NCBI RefSeq assembly: GCF_019443105.1
Contig: NZ_JAHZIJ010000001.1
Coordinates: 124,001 to 188,000, forward strand
Source: Paenibacillus oenotherae
GTDB lineage: Bacteria > Bacillota > Bacilli > Paenibacillales > Paenibacillaceae
Reading direction: 5' to 3'
Length of the DNA: 64,000 bases
The first letter of the stretch is position 1; each line of letters begins with the position of its first letter. The translations under genes were made by a program, and so were the position numbers. Under the pieces are notes generated by a model that was given only the letters and a program-made list of their open reading frames with translations, was not told where the DNA came from and made no database searches. Shown piece by piece: positions 25,142 through 33,973 of the stretch.

Positions 25142-25735
25142 TTAATATTGAAACCGTTCGATAAGCAGCGGCTGAAGCTGTTTGCCCTGAAGGGCAGCTT
25201 CACAAGCCTCAGGCACAAGATCCATCTTCGCTACAAGCGAATTCGGCTTGCCCTGCGGATTATCCTGTCCGAACGGAACAAAATAAACATTCTTGCACAC
25301 TAGCAATCTAGCAATATTAGCCGCATTCAGACCTAATCCATCATTCGTTGAAATGGCCAGTACGAGCGGGCGCTGATTGCGCAATTGAGCCTTGGCAGCC
25401 ATCAGTACCGGGCTGTCTGTCATTGCATTGGCCAGCTTGCTTGTCGTATTGCCCGTACACGGCGCAATAACGAGAACATCCAGAAGCTTGGATGGGCCTA
25501 ACGGCTCTGCTTCAACAATTGTAGAGATCAGATCATTGCCTGTAATCGCCTTGAGCTGTGTCTGCCATTGTTCCGATGTGCCGAATCGTGTATCTGTCGT
25601 CATAATCGTGCTCGTTACGATGGGCACTACATTAGCCCCATGATCCACGAAACGCTTAATAACAGGCATTACTTCCGCAAACGTGCAATGCGAGCCGGAC
25701 AGTGCATAACCGACCGTTTTACCTTGCCATGTCAT
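25142..25735 (-). CDS. spoVFB: Dipicolinate synthase subunit B
   Basis: Flavoprotein-like subunit (also dpaB) of the enzyme that makes dipicolinic acid in the mother cell for the spore core. 197 residues starting MTWQGKTVGYALSGSHCTFAEV, with VIAPCTGNTTSKLANAMTDSPVLMAAKAQLRN, typical of the flavoprotein (HFCD-like) fold. The start overlaps the dpaA stop by 4 bases, so the subunits are coupled. The adjoining asd, dapG and dapA supply the substrate. Identity is secure. Confidence 0.97.
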   Translation of the reverse strand: MTWQGKTVGYALSGSHCTFAEVMPVIKRFVDHGANVVPIVTSTIMTTDTRFGTSEQWQTQLKAITGNDLISTIVEAEPLGPSKLLDVLVIAPCTGNTTSKLANAMTDSPVLMAAKAQLRNQRPLVLAISTNDGLGLNAANIARLLVCKNVYFVPFGQDNPQGKPNSLVAKMDLVPEACEAALQGKQLQPLLIERFQY

Positions 25736-26631
25736 TGCTCATTCCCCCGTAACCTGGAATCTTCCATAATCAGTCGACTAAGACAGTCCGCTATGATGCG
25801 TCCAGCGGTTTTGGGTGCGACGATACCTGGTAGACCGGGGGCGAGCAACGCTTTAATGCCCCGCTTCTCAGCAAAGCGAAAATCCGTCCCGCCCGGCTTG
25901 GAAGCGAGGTCGATAATAACCGCTCGCGAAGGCAAATTTGCGATAATTTGCGCTGTGACTATCATAGTCGGAATTGTATTAAAAAGCAAGTCAATATTAC
26001 TCACAGCCTGCGGCAGTTGTTTGATATAGAAGGGCTCAAAGCCCATCTCATCCGCCCTGGCGTAATGCTCCTCGCGGCGTACTCCTGCCTTTACTTTTGC
26101 CCCCAGCCCCCGCAATGTTCGCGCTAACGTCAAGCCGGTCCGGCCAAGTCCAAGCACCATGCAAGTAGAACCGTGAATCGTAATATCGGTGTTCTGTATC
26201 GCCATCATAACGGCCCCTTCTGCCGTAGGGATGGAGTTGTAAATTGCGACATCATCCCGGTCGAACAACTCGATCAATCCAATGCCATGCTTCTCGCACA
26301 GCTGCCGCAAGTAAGGCTTCGCCATACCTGCATAGATTTTGCAGTGCTTGGGCAGCAGCCCTACTTGCTCATCTGTCAATACAAGCTCCCGGTCACTAAA
26401 AACGGCTATGATCCGCCCATCGTCATCCGTCCCTACCGCCGGCAGTATGAGTGCATCCGCTCCATGAAACAAATCATCACTCATCTCTGCACGCACAGCT
26501 CCGTCCAGCGGCGTATGAAGCTGTTCAAAGCCCGCAACCGTAACCATTGCGTCCAGCTCTGTAAGCTTGCGAATGACTTCAAGCTGACGAGCATCACCAC
26601 CGAGCAGCACGACCCCAATCCCTGTCAGCAT
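25732..26631 (-). CDS. spoVFA: Dipicolinate synthase subunit A
   Basis: Dehydrogenase-like subunit (also dpaA) of dipicolinate synthase. 299 residues with a Rossmann motif STCMVLGLGRTGLTLARTL near 155-173 and a conserved C-terminal block ITDLASKPGGTDF-type (here IDLASKPGGTDFRFAEKRGIKALLAPGLPGIVAPKTAG). ATG at 26631 with AAAGGAGTGACAGCCT. A sigma-K-like promoter about 90 bases upstream fits mother-cell expression. In B. subtilis ymxH precedes it; no ymxH is visible here. Confidence 0.97.
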   Translation of the reverse strand: MLTGIGVVLLGGDARQLEVIRKLTELDAMVTVAGFEQLHTPLDGAVRAEMSDDLFHGADALILPAVGTDDDGRIIAVFSDRELVLTDEQVGLLPKHCKIYAGMAKPYLRQLCEKHGIGLIELFDRDDVAIYNSIPTAEGAVMMAIQNTDITIHGSTCMVLGLGRTGLTLARTLRGLGAKVKAGVRREEHYARADEMGFEPFYIKQLPQAVSNIDLLFNTIPTMIVTAQIIANLPSRAVIIDLASKPGGTDFRFAEKRGIKALLAPGLPGIVAPKTAGRIIADCLSRLIMEDSRLRGNEQ

Positions 26632-26719
26632 AGGCTGTCACTCCTTTCTTACTGCAATCGGCACGCACACTCCGAGCTATTGTGGTTCGATTGTCAGTCT
26701 GCCCATCCGGATATAGACC

Positions 26720-26747
26720 ATCTTATGCGTGCGCCCAGAGCGGGGTG
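26720..26747 (-). promoter_or_regulatory. Sigma-K-like promoter of spoVFA
   Basis: Minus strand CACC (26744-26747), a 16-base spacer and CATAAGAT (26720-26727), matching mACm-N15-17-CATAnnnT. The spoVF operon is sigma-K-dependent in B. subtilis, so position and pattern agree. Chance matches to this loose motif are possible. Confidence 0.58.
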
Positions 26748-26938
26748 AAAATGAAATCAGCTTGCTAATCCAATCGATGAGGCGGCGATTGCCATCCAGC
26801 AGCGTACCGCTTGGCGGGAAGGCGGACAAAACATGCGAAACAGCAGCTTTTTTTTCGATTCTGACCCCATGAAGGTGAAATGCCTGCCGGAGTGCATGTA
26901 TGTCACCTTTGTTTCTCCTTAACGGCCGATTCTCGCTC

Positions 26939-27009
26939 AAATTCATGCATCATCGCAGGAATTCTACCATGATGACGTCTTGTAACCGAAATTCATGCAC
27001 ATTCGCAGG
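26939..27009. repeat. Two 21-bp direct repeats AAATTCATGCAnnnTCGCAGG
   Basis: AAATTCATGCATCATCGCAGG (26939-26959) and a copy differing at three positions (26989-27009) lie 50 bases apart. They overlap the start of a spurious frame and look like dispersed intergenic repeats rather than coding DNA. Confidence 0.65.
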
Positions 27010-27070
27010 CTTCTTACTCCGTCACGCTGCCTTCTAACCACTTGGAGGAAGGGGTTTCCCCATATACAAC

Positions 27071-27117
27071 AAAAAAAAGATGCTTCCAGCCCCACTTTTA
27101 GTGGTTTTGGAGGCATC
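27071..27117 (-). terminator. dut terminator
   Basis: Imperfect 18-bp stem (27079-27096 with 27100-27117, GATGC...GCATC ends) followed on the minus strand by eight T (27071-27078). It would stop transcripts coming from dut and isolate the spoVF operon. Confidence 0.75.
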
Positions 27118-27197
27118 CCTACACATCATTTGGGACTGACTCATTGGATACTGGACTTTTCGAACAGCCCCTGCGTTTTTTATTTGTAAATGGAAGA

Positions 27198-27300
27198 ATT
27201 GTTCTGGAGAAGCGCAGCGCTCGCCTTTGTCCCCGGATCTCAACCGTTAATAACGGTGAAATTCAAGAAATCCGGGGACAACAGCGATCGGAAGAACAAT
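27198..27300. repeat. 103-bp palindromic intergenic repeat element
   Basis: Nested inverted repeats: ends ATTGTTCT (27198-27205) / AGAACAAT (27293-27300), inner arms GTCCCCGGAT (27229-27238) / ATCCGGGGAC (27270-27279), and a central ACCGTTA-A-TAACGGT (27243-27257). It ends 3 bases short of the dut stop codon. A 36-base half copy, about 86 percent identical, lies at 54706-54741. It resembles a non-coding miniature element of REP or MITE type; no transposase is nearby. Confidence 0.75.
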
Positions 27301-27303
27301 ATG

Positions 27304-27747
27304 CTACACTCCCGTATGACCAAAGCCGCCAGCGCCACGAACCGTTTCGGGCAGCTCCTCTACTTCGGAGATTGAGACAGCTGGAACAAGTCCGAAGAGC
27401 ATCTGAGCGATTCGTTCGCCCCGCTCAATGGTGAAGGGCTCCGTTCCCAGATTGACCAGCAGCACCTTCACCTCGCCGCGATAATCCGCATCGATCGTTC
27501 CGGGTGAATTCAGGCATGTGATGCCATGTTTGTACGCAAGTCCGCTCCGCGGACGAATCTGAGCCTCAAGCTCTCCCGGCATCGCCATCGAGAAGCCCGT
27601 CGGAATGAGCTTTCTCTCCCCCGGCGATAGCGTAACCGGCTCGGATACTGCTGCATGCAGGTCGAAGCCTGCTGCAAGTTCGGACATTTTGCGAGGAAGC
27701 TGAATATCCTCATTGCCTGGCAAACGTTTAAACAATACTGGAAACAA
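27304..27747 (-). CDS. dut: dUTP diphosphatase
   Basis: Hydrolyses dUTP to dUMP, keeping uracil out of DNA and feeding thymidylate synthesis. 147-residue trimeric-type dUTPase with all motifs in order: [41 protein letters not shown] and a C-terminal [11 protein letters not shown] arm. The start is probably TTG at 27747 (GGGAGGGATAGTC before it), giving MFPVLFKRL and overlapping the mlpA 3' end by 20 bases. dut is not at this place in B. subtilis. Identity is secure. Confidence 0.96.
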   Translation of the reverse strand: MFPVLFKRLPGNEDIQLPRKMSELAAGFDLHAAVSEPVTLSPGERKLIPTGFSMAMPGELEAQIRPRSGLAYKHGITCLNSPGTIDADYRGEVKVLLVNLGTEPFTIERGERIAQMLFGLVPAVSISEVEELPETVRGAGGFGHTGV

Positions 27748-28993
27748 GACTATCCCTCCCAAGGTTCGCTACTGCTTTATCATTGCTGCCCACCATCGCT
27801 ACCGCGAAAGGAACCGATAACATTCGCTTGGTCACATCGCTTATATCGCTCATCTTCACCGAATCGATCCGCGCCAGCATCTCATCCAGCGTATAATGCT
27901 TGCCCAGCATCAGCTCGTTCTTGCCCTGACGGTTCATAAGACTGCTGGTGCTCTCAAGACTAAGGATCAAGCTGCCTTTAAGCTGCTCCTTGCCTCTATG
28001 AAGCTCCTCATCGGTAAGTCCTTTAACTGCAAGCTCATGCAGCTGCTCCAAGGTGGAATCCAGCACTTCCTTTGTCTGCTTGGGCGCTGTGCCGGCGTAG
28101 ATCGTGAACAGGCCGCTGTCCGCATATGAGGTATGATAGGAATAGACGGAATATGCGAGCCCGCGCTTCTCGCGAATTTCCTGGAACAGGCGCGAGCTCA
28201 TTCCACCGCCGATTGCATTGTTAAGCAAGATCATCGCATAGATCTGCGGGTCGGCAATAGAGCAGCCCGGAAATGTCAGACAGATATGATTCTGTTCTGT
28301 TTTCTTCTTATGGAACAAGTAAGCTCCATTGAACTGCGGCGCCACAATTGCACTCTCGCTCCCCTTGTTCTTGAACGCGCCGAAATGCCGCTCCAGCAAT
28401 TCCAGCAGTGCGCTCTCCTCCACATTGCCTGCAACGCTGATGACCGTATTGTCAATGCGGTAGTTATCCTTCATATAGCCGCGCAGCGCATCTCCATCCA
28501 TCGCGGATAAACGTTCCTCCAGGCCAAGTATGGAGTAAGCAAGCGGATGTTCGCCATACGATGCCCGCGAAGCTTCATCATGCACTTTATCATCCGGCGT
28601 ATCCTCGTACATCGCGATTTCTTCCAAAATAACGTTTTTCTCCTTGCCGAGCTCTGTTGCGTCCAGCTGCGACTCGAAGAACATATCCGCGAGTGCATCC
28701 ACTGCAAGCGGCAAATGCTGATCCAATACCTTGGCAAAATAACAGGTATATTCCTTGGCGGTAAATGCGTTAACATTGCCTCCGATGCCATCAAATAAAT
28801 CGGCAATGTCCTTCGCGCTGCGGCGGGCTGTTCCTTTAAACAGCATGTGCTCGATAAAATGAGTGATGCCGTTATTCTCCAGCGATTCGTTGCGCGAGCC
28901 TGCCTTCACCCAAATGCCGAATGCTACTGAACGGCAGGTCGGGATATATTCCACAACCACACGCAACCCATTGCTAAGTGTATAGTTATTCAC
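27728..28993 (-). CDS. mlpA: M16 zinc peptidase MlpA (YmxG)
   Basis: 421-residue processing-peptidase-like metalloprotease with HxxEH at H45-F-I-E48-H49 and the distal glutamate region in [19 protein letters not shown]. subtilis MlpA (YmxG) has been linked to regulation of extracellular protease production. The start is GTG at 28993 after TAGGAGGAAACCGCG. Position between the ylxY homologue and the dpa/dap genes is conserved. The fold is certain; substrate unknown. Confidence 0.95.
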   Translation of the reverse strand: MNNYTLSNGLRVVVEYIPTCRSVAFGIWVKAGSRNESLENNGITHFIEHMLFKGTARRSAKDIADLFDGIGGNVNAFTAKEYTCYFAKVLDQHLPLAVDALADMFFESQLDATELGKEKNVILEEIAMYEDTPDDKVHDEASRASYGEHPLAYSILGLEERLSAMDGDALRGYMKDNYRIDNTVISVAGNVEESALLELLERHFGAFKNKGSESAIVAPQFNGAYLFHKKKTEQNHICLTFPGCSIADPQIYAMILLNNAIGGGMSSRLFQEIREKRGLAYSVYSYHTSYADSGLFTIYAGTAPKQTKEVLDSTLEQLHELAVKGLTDEELHRGKEQLKGSLILSLESTSSLMNRQGKNELMLGKHYTLDEMLARIDSVKMSDISDVTKRMLSVPFAVAMVGSNDKAVANLGRDSLVSSIV

Positions 28994-29073
28994 CGCGGTT
29001 TCCTCCTAAGCGATCCAAAACTGAATATGATACCAGCACTTGCTCCAAAATCAATGCTTTCACTATAACAAAA

Positions 29074-30069
29074 TTACAGTCCCGCCTCAACCAACGGCAC
29101 TCGATCGGACGACAGCGTATCGGATACAGTGCCAAGTGATAGCCCCTTTTGCTTAATTGCTCTAATCATCCCTTCAAGCGCCTGGCTTGAGGAATCGGTC
29201 GGGTGCATCAGTATGAGCGAGCCTGCTGTTACCCGGTTTTTTATTTTATTAATGACTGCCCAGGCCGGGGGATGCTGCCAATCTACTGTATCAAGCGTCC
29301 AAAGCACCGTCCTCAGCCCCTGCTCGGCAGCTACCTTTACAGTCATCCCATTGTAATCCCCAGATGGCGGAGCGAACCAGCGGTTGGTCACCTGCAGCGT
29401 CGATTGCAGCAGCTTTTCCGTCTTGGCAATCTGATTGTAAGCTGCTTGACGATCCAGCTTGCTCATATCCGGATGGGAGTAGGCATGGTTGGACATCTCA
29501 TGGCCATGAGCTTGAATATTGCGCGCTGCATCAGCATTCTTCTTAAGCCAGGAACCGTCCAGGAAAAAGGTTGCTTTCACATTCTCCTTATCCAATATGT
29601 TCAACATCGGCTCCAAGTACTCATTGCCCCAAGCGACGTTAATCATGAGCGCGACCATTGGCTTGTCAGGATTGCCTCTATAGATGGGATGGACACCAAG
29701 ATCGGATAGCTGTACGCGGGGAGGAATCTCCTTGTATATGTATCGTATCTGCGCATCCGGAGGTGAAGCCTTCATCAACTGGTAAGTACGCTCCACATCT
29801 ACCTCCAGACCGTTATAGCCCGGGATCGCTTTCCAAATCCGATCCAGCCGCGCATCAACGGGAGCAATGCGGCGCTTGGCGGCTTCCGCCTCAATCCGTT
29901 CCAGAAGAGAATCCTTGCTCTTAGGATCGCTGTTCCAACCCGCCATTACTTCCCTGGACTCACCCTGTTTAAGCGCCCATACATAATCCGCCACATCTTC
30001 ATTGAGCTGAACCGTCAGCAGCAGTCCGCACATCATAATTCCCATTACTAATGCCATTCTCAGCTTCAT
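29074..30069 (-). CDS. ylxY: Polysaccharide deacetylase-like protein YlxY
   Basis: 331-residue secreted or membrane-anchored NodB-fold protein with an N-terminal hydrophobic signal (about 5-24). NodB motif 2 is present as SNHAYSHPDMSKL (H and H for the metal), with PPSGDYN, TLDTVDW and LILMHPTD as motifs 3-5. Motif 1, usually TFDDG or TFDISWG with a catalytic Asp, reads MINVAWG, so that Asp is replaced by Asn. Activity is therefore doubtful, or the family uses another residue. Related to sporulation deacetylase PdaB. It lies between pnp and mlpA as in B. subtilis. ATG at 30069 after GAGGGGGTGAAGTG. Confidence 0.9.
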   Translation of the reverse strand: MKLRMALVMGIMMCGLLLTVQLNEDVADYVWALKQGESREVMAGWNSDPKSKDSLLERIEAEAAKRRIAPVDARLDRIWKAIPGYNGLEVDVERTYQLMKASPPDAQIRYIYKEIPPRVQLSDLGVHPIYRGNPDKPMVALMINVAWGNEYLEPMLNILDKENVKATFFLDGSWLKKNADAARNIQAHGHEMSNHAYSHPDMSKLDRQAAYNQIAKTEKLLQSTLQVTNRWFAPPSGDYNGMTVKVAAEQGLRTVLWTLDTVDWQHPPAWAVINKIKNRVTAGSLILMHPTDSSSQALEGMIRAIKQKGLSLGTVSDTLSSDRVPLVEAGL

Positions 30070-30138
30070 CACTTCACCCCCTCTTCATCATCCTATTATG
30101 GCTCGGACAACATTATGAGGAGAGGGCCGACAAAACAA

Positions 30139-30165
30139 AAAGAGACAGATGGAATCTGGCTCTTT
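30139..30165 (-). terminator. pnp terminator
   Basis: AAAGAG-A-CAGAT (from 30139) pairs with ATCTG-G-CTCTTT (ending 30165); on the minus strand TTTGTTTTG follows. Located after the pnp stop codon. Confidence 0.75.
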
Positions 30166-30211
30166 CTACTCTTGATGGAGCGGGATACGCTCACGTTCCC
30201 ACGCTGCCCTA

Positions 30212-32314
30212 TTATTGTTGTGCAGGTACTTCGGAAGTCAACACTGCTTTGCGTGACAAATTAATGCGGCCTTGAGCGTCGATTTCCGTTACTTTCACCG
30301 TAATTTGATCGCCGATCTTGAGTACGTCCTCCACCTTCGCAACACGTTCTGTAGAAACTTGCGAGATGTGAACAAGTCCGTCCTTATTCGGCAAAATTTC
30401 AACGAAGCAGCCGAATTTCTCAATGCGCTTGACCGTACCGAGGTAAATCTCGCCGACAACTACCTCGCGCACGATACCTTCAATGATTTGCTTCGCACGC
30501 TCGTTGGCCTCTGCGTTTGAAGAAGCAATGAAGACGGTACCGTCCTGCTCGATATCGATTTTGACGCCGGTTTCGTCAATGATTTTGTTAATGATTTTGC
30601 CGCCTGCACCGATAACATCACGGATTTTGTCCGGATTAATGCGCATGATGACAATTTTAGGCGCATACTGCGACAGACTTTTGCGAGGCTGATCCATAAC
30701 TTCGGTCATCTTGCCAAGAATGTGCATCCGGCCAACGCGGGCCTGCTCCAATGCTTCCGCAAGAATCGCGCGATCGATGCCATTGATTTTGATATCCATC
30801 TGAATGGCTGTGACGCCCTCAGGTGTGCCAGCGACCTTGAAGTCCATATCTCCCAAGTGATCCTCCATGCCTTGAATATCCGAGAGAATCGAGAAATGAT
30901 CGCCGTCCTTGATCAGACCCATTGCAATACCTGCAACCGGCGCTTTGATCGGAACACCGGCATCCATCATAGCAAGCGTGCTTGCGCAGATGCTCGCCTG
31001 GCTTGTAGAACCGTTCGATTCCAGCACTTCAGATACAAGGCGAATCGTGTACGGGAAGTCCGTTTCCGATGGAATAACCTTGGAAAGCGCACGTTCACCA
31101 AGCGCACCATGACCGATTTCGCGGCGGCCCGGCGGACGAAGCGGTCTTGCTTCACCAACGCTGAATGGCGGGAAGTTATAATGATGCATGAATCGCTTCG
31201 TCTCCGCAAGATCGATGCCGTCGAGAATTTGCACATCGCCTAGTGCGCCGAGTGTACAAATACTGAGTGCTTGCGTCTGTCCGCGTGTAAACAAGCCGGA
31301 GCCATGTGTGCGCGGGAGCAACGAAACATCGCAATCAATCGGACGAATTTCGCTCAATGCTCGTCCATCCGGGCGAACCTTATCATGCGTGATCAAACGA
31401 CGGACTTCTTCCTTCACGATATCGTAAAGAACTTCCTTCACATCACCGAGCAGCTCAGGCGTCTCCGCATACTGCAGCTCAAAATGATCGACAGCCTCAG
31501 CATTAACCGCATCTATAGCATCCTGACGCGCATGTTTCTCCTGAATGCGAACCGCTTCAACGAGACGACCCGAAGCAAAGGCACGAACCGCTTCGTTGAC
31601 CTCCTCGTTCACGGCATGAAGCTTCACTTCCATTTTCTCCTTGCCAGCAAGTCCAACAAGCTCTTCAATCGTCGTCACGATTTTCTTGATTTCCTCATGG
31701 CCGAACATAATGGCTTCGAGCATAACGGATTCAGGCACCTCGCTAGCTTCAGCCTCAACCATCATGATCGCATCCTTCGTACCGGACACAACGACATAAA
31801 TGTCGCTTTTGCTCTCTTGCTCAACCGTTGGGTTAATAATAAACTGTCCGTCAATACGGCCAACTGCAACACCGCCGATTGGTCCGTTGAACGGCAAATC
31901 GGAGATGGACAGCGCTGCGGAAGTTCCGATCATCGCCGCCATCTCTGGTGAACAATCCTGATCCACACTCATTACAATGTTGGCGACCTGCACCTCGTTG
32001 CGGAATCCGTCTGGGAACAGCGGACGAATCGGACGGTCTGTCAGACGGCTGGCCAGAATGGCCTTCTCGCTTGGGCGTCCTTCACGTTTAATGAAACCGC
32101 CAGGAATTTTACCAACCGCATAGAGACGCTCCTCATAGTTAACGGTAAGCGGGAAAAAATCCAGATTTTTAGGCTCGCTTGACGCAACAACCGTACATAG
32201 TATAACGGTTTCGCCATACTTGACCGTTACGGCTGCATTTGCTTGCTTGGCAAGGCGTCCCGTCTCAAGAACAAGCGGGCGTCCACCAAGTGTCATTTCA
32301 ACACGTTGCAACAT
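30212..32314 (-). CDS. pnp: Polyribonucleotide nucleotidyltransferase
   Basis: Phosphorolytic 3'-5' exoribonuclease and RNA polymerase-like enzyme of the degradosome network, also linked to competence and cold adaptation. 700 residues: two RNase PH domains with the linker alpha domain, [22 protein letters not shown] near 45-66, [15 protein letters not shown] in the second domain, then KH ([17 protein letters not shown]) and C-terminal S1. ATG at 32314 chosen for GAGGAGGAGCTCT; frames further upstream lack support. It follows rpsO. Identity is certain. Confidence 0.98.
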   Translation of the reverse strand: MLQRVEMTLGGRPLVLETGRLAKQANAAVTVKYGETVILCTVVASSEPKNLDFFPLTVNYEERLYAVGKIPGGFIKREGRPSEKAILASRLTDRPIRPLFPDGFRNEVQVANIVMSVDQDCSPEMAAMIGTSAALSISDLPFNGPIGGVAVGRIDGQFIINPTVEQESKSDIYVVVSGTKDAIMMVEAEASEVPESVMLEAIMFGHEEIKKIVTTIEELVGLAGKEKMEVKLHAVNEEVNEAVRAFASGRLVEAVRIQEKHARQDAIDAVNAEAVDHFELQYAETPELLGDVKEVLYDIVKEEVRRLITHDKVRPDGRALSEIRPIDCDVSLLPRTHGSGLFTRGQTQALSICTLGALGDVQILDGIDLAETKRFMHHYNFPPFSVGEARPLRPPGRREIGHGALGERALSKVIPSETDFPYTIRLVSEVLESNGSTSQASICASTLAMMDAGVPIKAPVAGIAMGLIKDGDHFSILSDIQGMEDHLGDMDFKVAGTPEGVTAIQMDIKINGIDRAILAEALEQARVGRMHILGKMTEVMDQPRKSLSQYAPKIVIMRINPDKIRDVIGAGGKIINKIIDETGVKIDIEQDGTVFIASSNAEANERAKQIIEGIVREVVVGEIYLGTVKRIEKFGCFVEILPNKDGLVHISQVSTERVAKVEDVLKIGDQITVKVTEIDAQGRINLSRKAVLTSEVPAQQ

Positions 32315-32400
32315 AGAGCTCCTCCTCATTAAAGCCTTCAAGACGCATATCGCGCTCCGGCTCATCATTTTGTCTTGCTACATATCTGTATAAGAGATAA

Positions 32401-32422
32401 AAGAAAAGCCCCCATTGGAGCT
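32401..32422 (-). terminator. Weak terminator-like hairpin in the pnp leader
   Basis: Short stem GCTCC/GGGGC (32409-32422, with one G-U pair) followed on the minus strand by TTTTCTTTTATC. It lies between the rpsO terminator and pnp and could be a second terminator or an attenuator. No clear pnp promoter was found in the 237-base gap. Confidence 0.4.
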
Positions 32423-32476
32423 GTTCTTCAACATTCATTACCGCTGAACACAAGTATGTAATCCTATTCATTTACA

Positions 32477-32538
32477 AAAAGCAACCCGGAGCAGCCACTC
32501 CGGTAAACCCCGGACGGCTGAACAACCAGGTTGCTTTT
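32477..32538 (-). terminator. rpsO terminator
   Basis: AAAAGCAACC pairs with GGTTGCTTTT (32477-32486 with 32529-32538) around an inner CCGG-rich hairpin; on the minus strand TTTTTG follows. It sits 13 bases after the rpsO stop. Confidence 0.85.
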
Positions 32539-32551
32539 AGAACCGCATCTC

Positions 32552-32821
32552 TTATCGGCGAAGACCGAGCTTTTCGATCAATGCGCTATAACGTTTAACG
32601 TCTTTGTTCTTGAGGTATGCCAGCAGTTTACGGCGCTGACCTACCATCTTGAGCAGACCGCGGCGGGAGTGGTGATCTTTCTTGTGCTCCCGAAAGTGAT
32701 CCGTCAAATTGACGATGTTATGCGTCAGGATAGCGATTTGAACTTCCGGAGAACCGGTATCGTTCGCATGAGTCTTGTGCTCATCAATCAGTTGTTGTTT
32801 ACGCTCTTGAGTAAGTGCCAT
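32552..32821 (-). CDS. rpsO: 30S ribosomal protein S15
   Basis: 89-residue primary 16S rRNA-binding protein of the small subunit platform. Conserved blocks: [19 protein letters not shown]-type (here [22 protein letters not shown]), [26 protein letters not shown] and [15 protein letters not shown] at 32821 after AAGGAGGTGAACAAGG. It has its own promoter and a structured leader of about 120 bases, then a terminator, so it is a single-gene unit upstream of pnp. Identity is certain. Confidence 0.98.
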   Translation of the reverse strand: MALTQERKQQLIDEHKTHANDTGSPEVQIAILTHNIVNLTDHFREHKKDHHSRRGLLKMVGQRRKLLAYLKNKDVKRYSALIEKLGLRR

Positions 32822-32851
32822 CCTTGTTCACCTCCTTCTATCATAATCGCC

Positions 32852-32941
32852 GTTAGCCTCGCCTCCGTCGGTGAGAACAGACAGGCCAAGCTAAGGTTCA
32901 GTGCGCTGTCATTGAAGAACAGGTCTCCAACACCACGCAAC
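32852..32941 (-). ncRNA. Structured 5' leader of rpsO, candidate S15 autoregulatory element
   Basis: The minus-strand leader folds into a long stem: TTAGCTTGGCCTGTC pairs with GACGGAGGCGAGGCTAA with one mismatch and a small bulge (about 32857-32898), preceded by a GGTGTTGGAGACC segment. S15 represses its own mRNA through leader structures in several bacteria, including Geobacillus. Whether this leader binds S15 is inference. Confidence 0.45.
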
Positions 32942-32948
32942 GTCTAAG

Positions 32949-32978
32949 AGTATATCATACCCGTCTATAAGAAGTAAA
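32949..32978 (-). promoter_or_regulatory. Sigma-A-like promoter of rpsO
   Basis: Minus strand TTTACT (32973-32978), an 18-base spacer, TATACT (32949-32954). It lies just after the ribF stop codon. Confidence 0.58.
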
Positions 32979-32989
32979 TGGAGTCCGTG

Positions 32990-33949
32990 TTATTTGTATG
33001 CCGACAGAACCGCTCTCGCTTGCAAAGCATCGGATTTGATCTGGGCAATCAGCTCATCGACAGAGCCGAACTTCTTTTCTGCACGGAGAAAAGAAATGAA
33101 TTGCAGCGTCAAGTCTCTGCCGTATAGATCACCAGTATAGTCAAACAGATGCGCTTCCATAACCGGCCTCGGCAATTTATCGTGAAAAGTGGGCTTCACC
33201 CCGATATTCAGCACACCGGAAACCCGCTTGCCATCAACTTCGGTCATAATTGCATAGACACCTTGCCTAGGCGTTACATAAGCTCCGCCAGGTTCAATGT
33301 TGGCAGTCGGGAAGCCGATTGTCCGTCCTCTGCCTTCACCATGAACGACAGTTCCGGTAACCGAGTACGGATCGCCCAGAAGCCGTTCCGCTATCTCCGG
33401 ATGGCCTTCGGCAAGCGCTTCGCGAATAAGCGTGCTGCTCACTTTCCGTTCATCCATCATCAGCGGTTCGATGACCTCGACGGCAATATCCGGCTCACCA
33501 AGAACCCGTAATGTATCGGTCTTGCCTGATCCCCGTGTTCCGAAGGAAAAGTCAAAGCCGACAATCGCCTTCTTCACTTGCAGCGGACGCAGCACGTTAT
33601 CAACAAAATCTGCCGGAGACACTGCCGCAAATGCAAGATCGAAATGGACAATATAGACAACGTCCACGCCAAGTTTGCGGAATCGCTCCACTTTATCCTC
33701 AAGCGGTGTCAAACAGGTCAAATATTGATTGCCTTGTCCCAGCACTTCCTTGGGATGGGGGTGAAAGGTCATAACTGCCGACTGCAGGCCAGACGCGCGA
33801 GCCGCTTCAATGGAACGCCGGATGACATTCTGATGTCCCCGATGCACACCATCGAAGTGGCCTATGGCGAGTGTCTTAGGAACAGCGGCACTCGCTTGCT
33901 CTGACTGAATTATCGGATATTGTAAAGGGATGATTTCCACTTCTGTCAC
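32990..33949 (-). CDS. ribF: Bifunctional riboflavin kinase / FAD synthetase
   Basis: Makes FMN and FAD from riboflavin. 319 residues: N-terminal adenylyltransferase domain with GHFDGVHRGHQNVI near 27-40 and SSTLIREAL; C-terminal kinase domain with GEGRGRTIGFPTANIEP near 205-221 and GVYAIMTEV. Called ribC in B. subtilis. The start is GTG at 33949 or the GTG three codons later; AAAGCAGGT lies just before. Follows truB as in B. subtilis. Identity is secure. Confidence 0.97.
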   Translation of the reverse strand: MTEVEIIPLQYPIIQSEQASAAVPKTLAIGHFDGVHRGHQNVIRRSIEAARASGLQSAVMTFHPHPKEVLGQGNQYLTCLTPLEDKVERFRKLGVDVVYIVHFDLAFAAVSPADFVDNVLRPLQVKKAIVGFDFSFGTRGSGKTDTLRVLGEPDIAVEVIEPLMMDERKVSSTLIREALAEGHPEIAERLLGDPYSVTGTVVHGEGRGRTIGFPTANIEPGGAYVTPRQGVYAIMTEVDGKRVSGVLNIGVKPTFHDKLPRPVMEAHLFDYTGDLYGRDLTLQFISFLRAEKKFGSVDELIAQIKSDALQARAVLSAYK

Positions 33950-33973
33950 ACCTGCTTTATAAGCTTACGTTTT

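Larger units (their letters stand above)
26632..27303. other. Gene-free, repeat-rich spacer between dut and spoVFA
   Basis: About 670 bases with no convincing gene, in a region that holds ymxH in B. subtilis. From low to high coordinates it contains a sigma-K-like promoter (26720-26747), two 21-bp direct repeats (26939-26959, 26989-27009), an intrinsic terminator (27071-27117) and a 103-bp palindromic element (27198-27300). Two weak frames (26677-26946, and a 49-codon GTG frame 26757-26906 with a good ribosome site) are not recognisable as proteins. Confidence 0.7.

Noticed and set aside
26757-26906. 49-codon minus-strand frame with GTG start and AAGGAG site
   Set aside because: The ribosome site is good, but the peptide (VTYMHSGRHFTF start) is unrecognised and ends before the promoter region; kept as a doubtful leader peptide, not called.
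26677-26946. 89-codon minus-strand frame before spoVFA
   Set aside because: It starts inside a dispersed 21-bp repeat, has no ribosome site, resembles no known protein and contains the sigma-K-like promoter.
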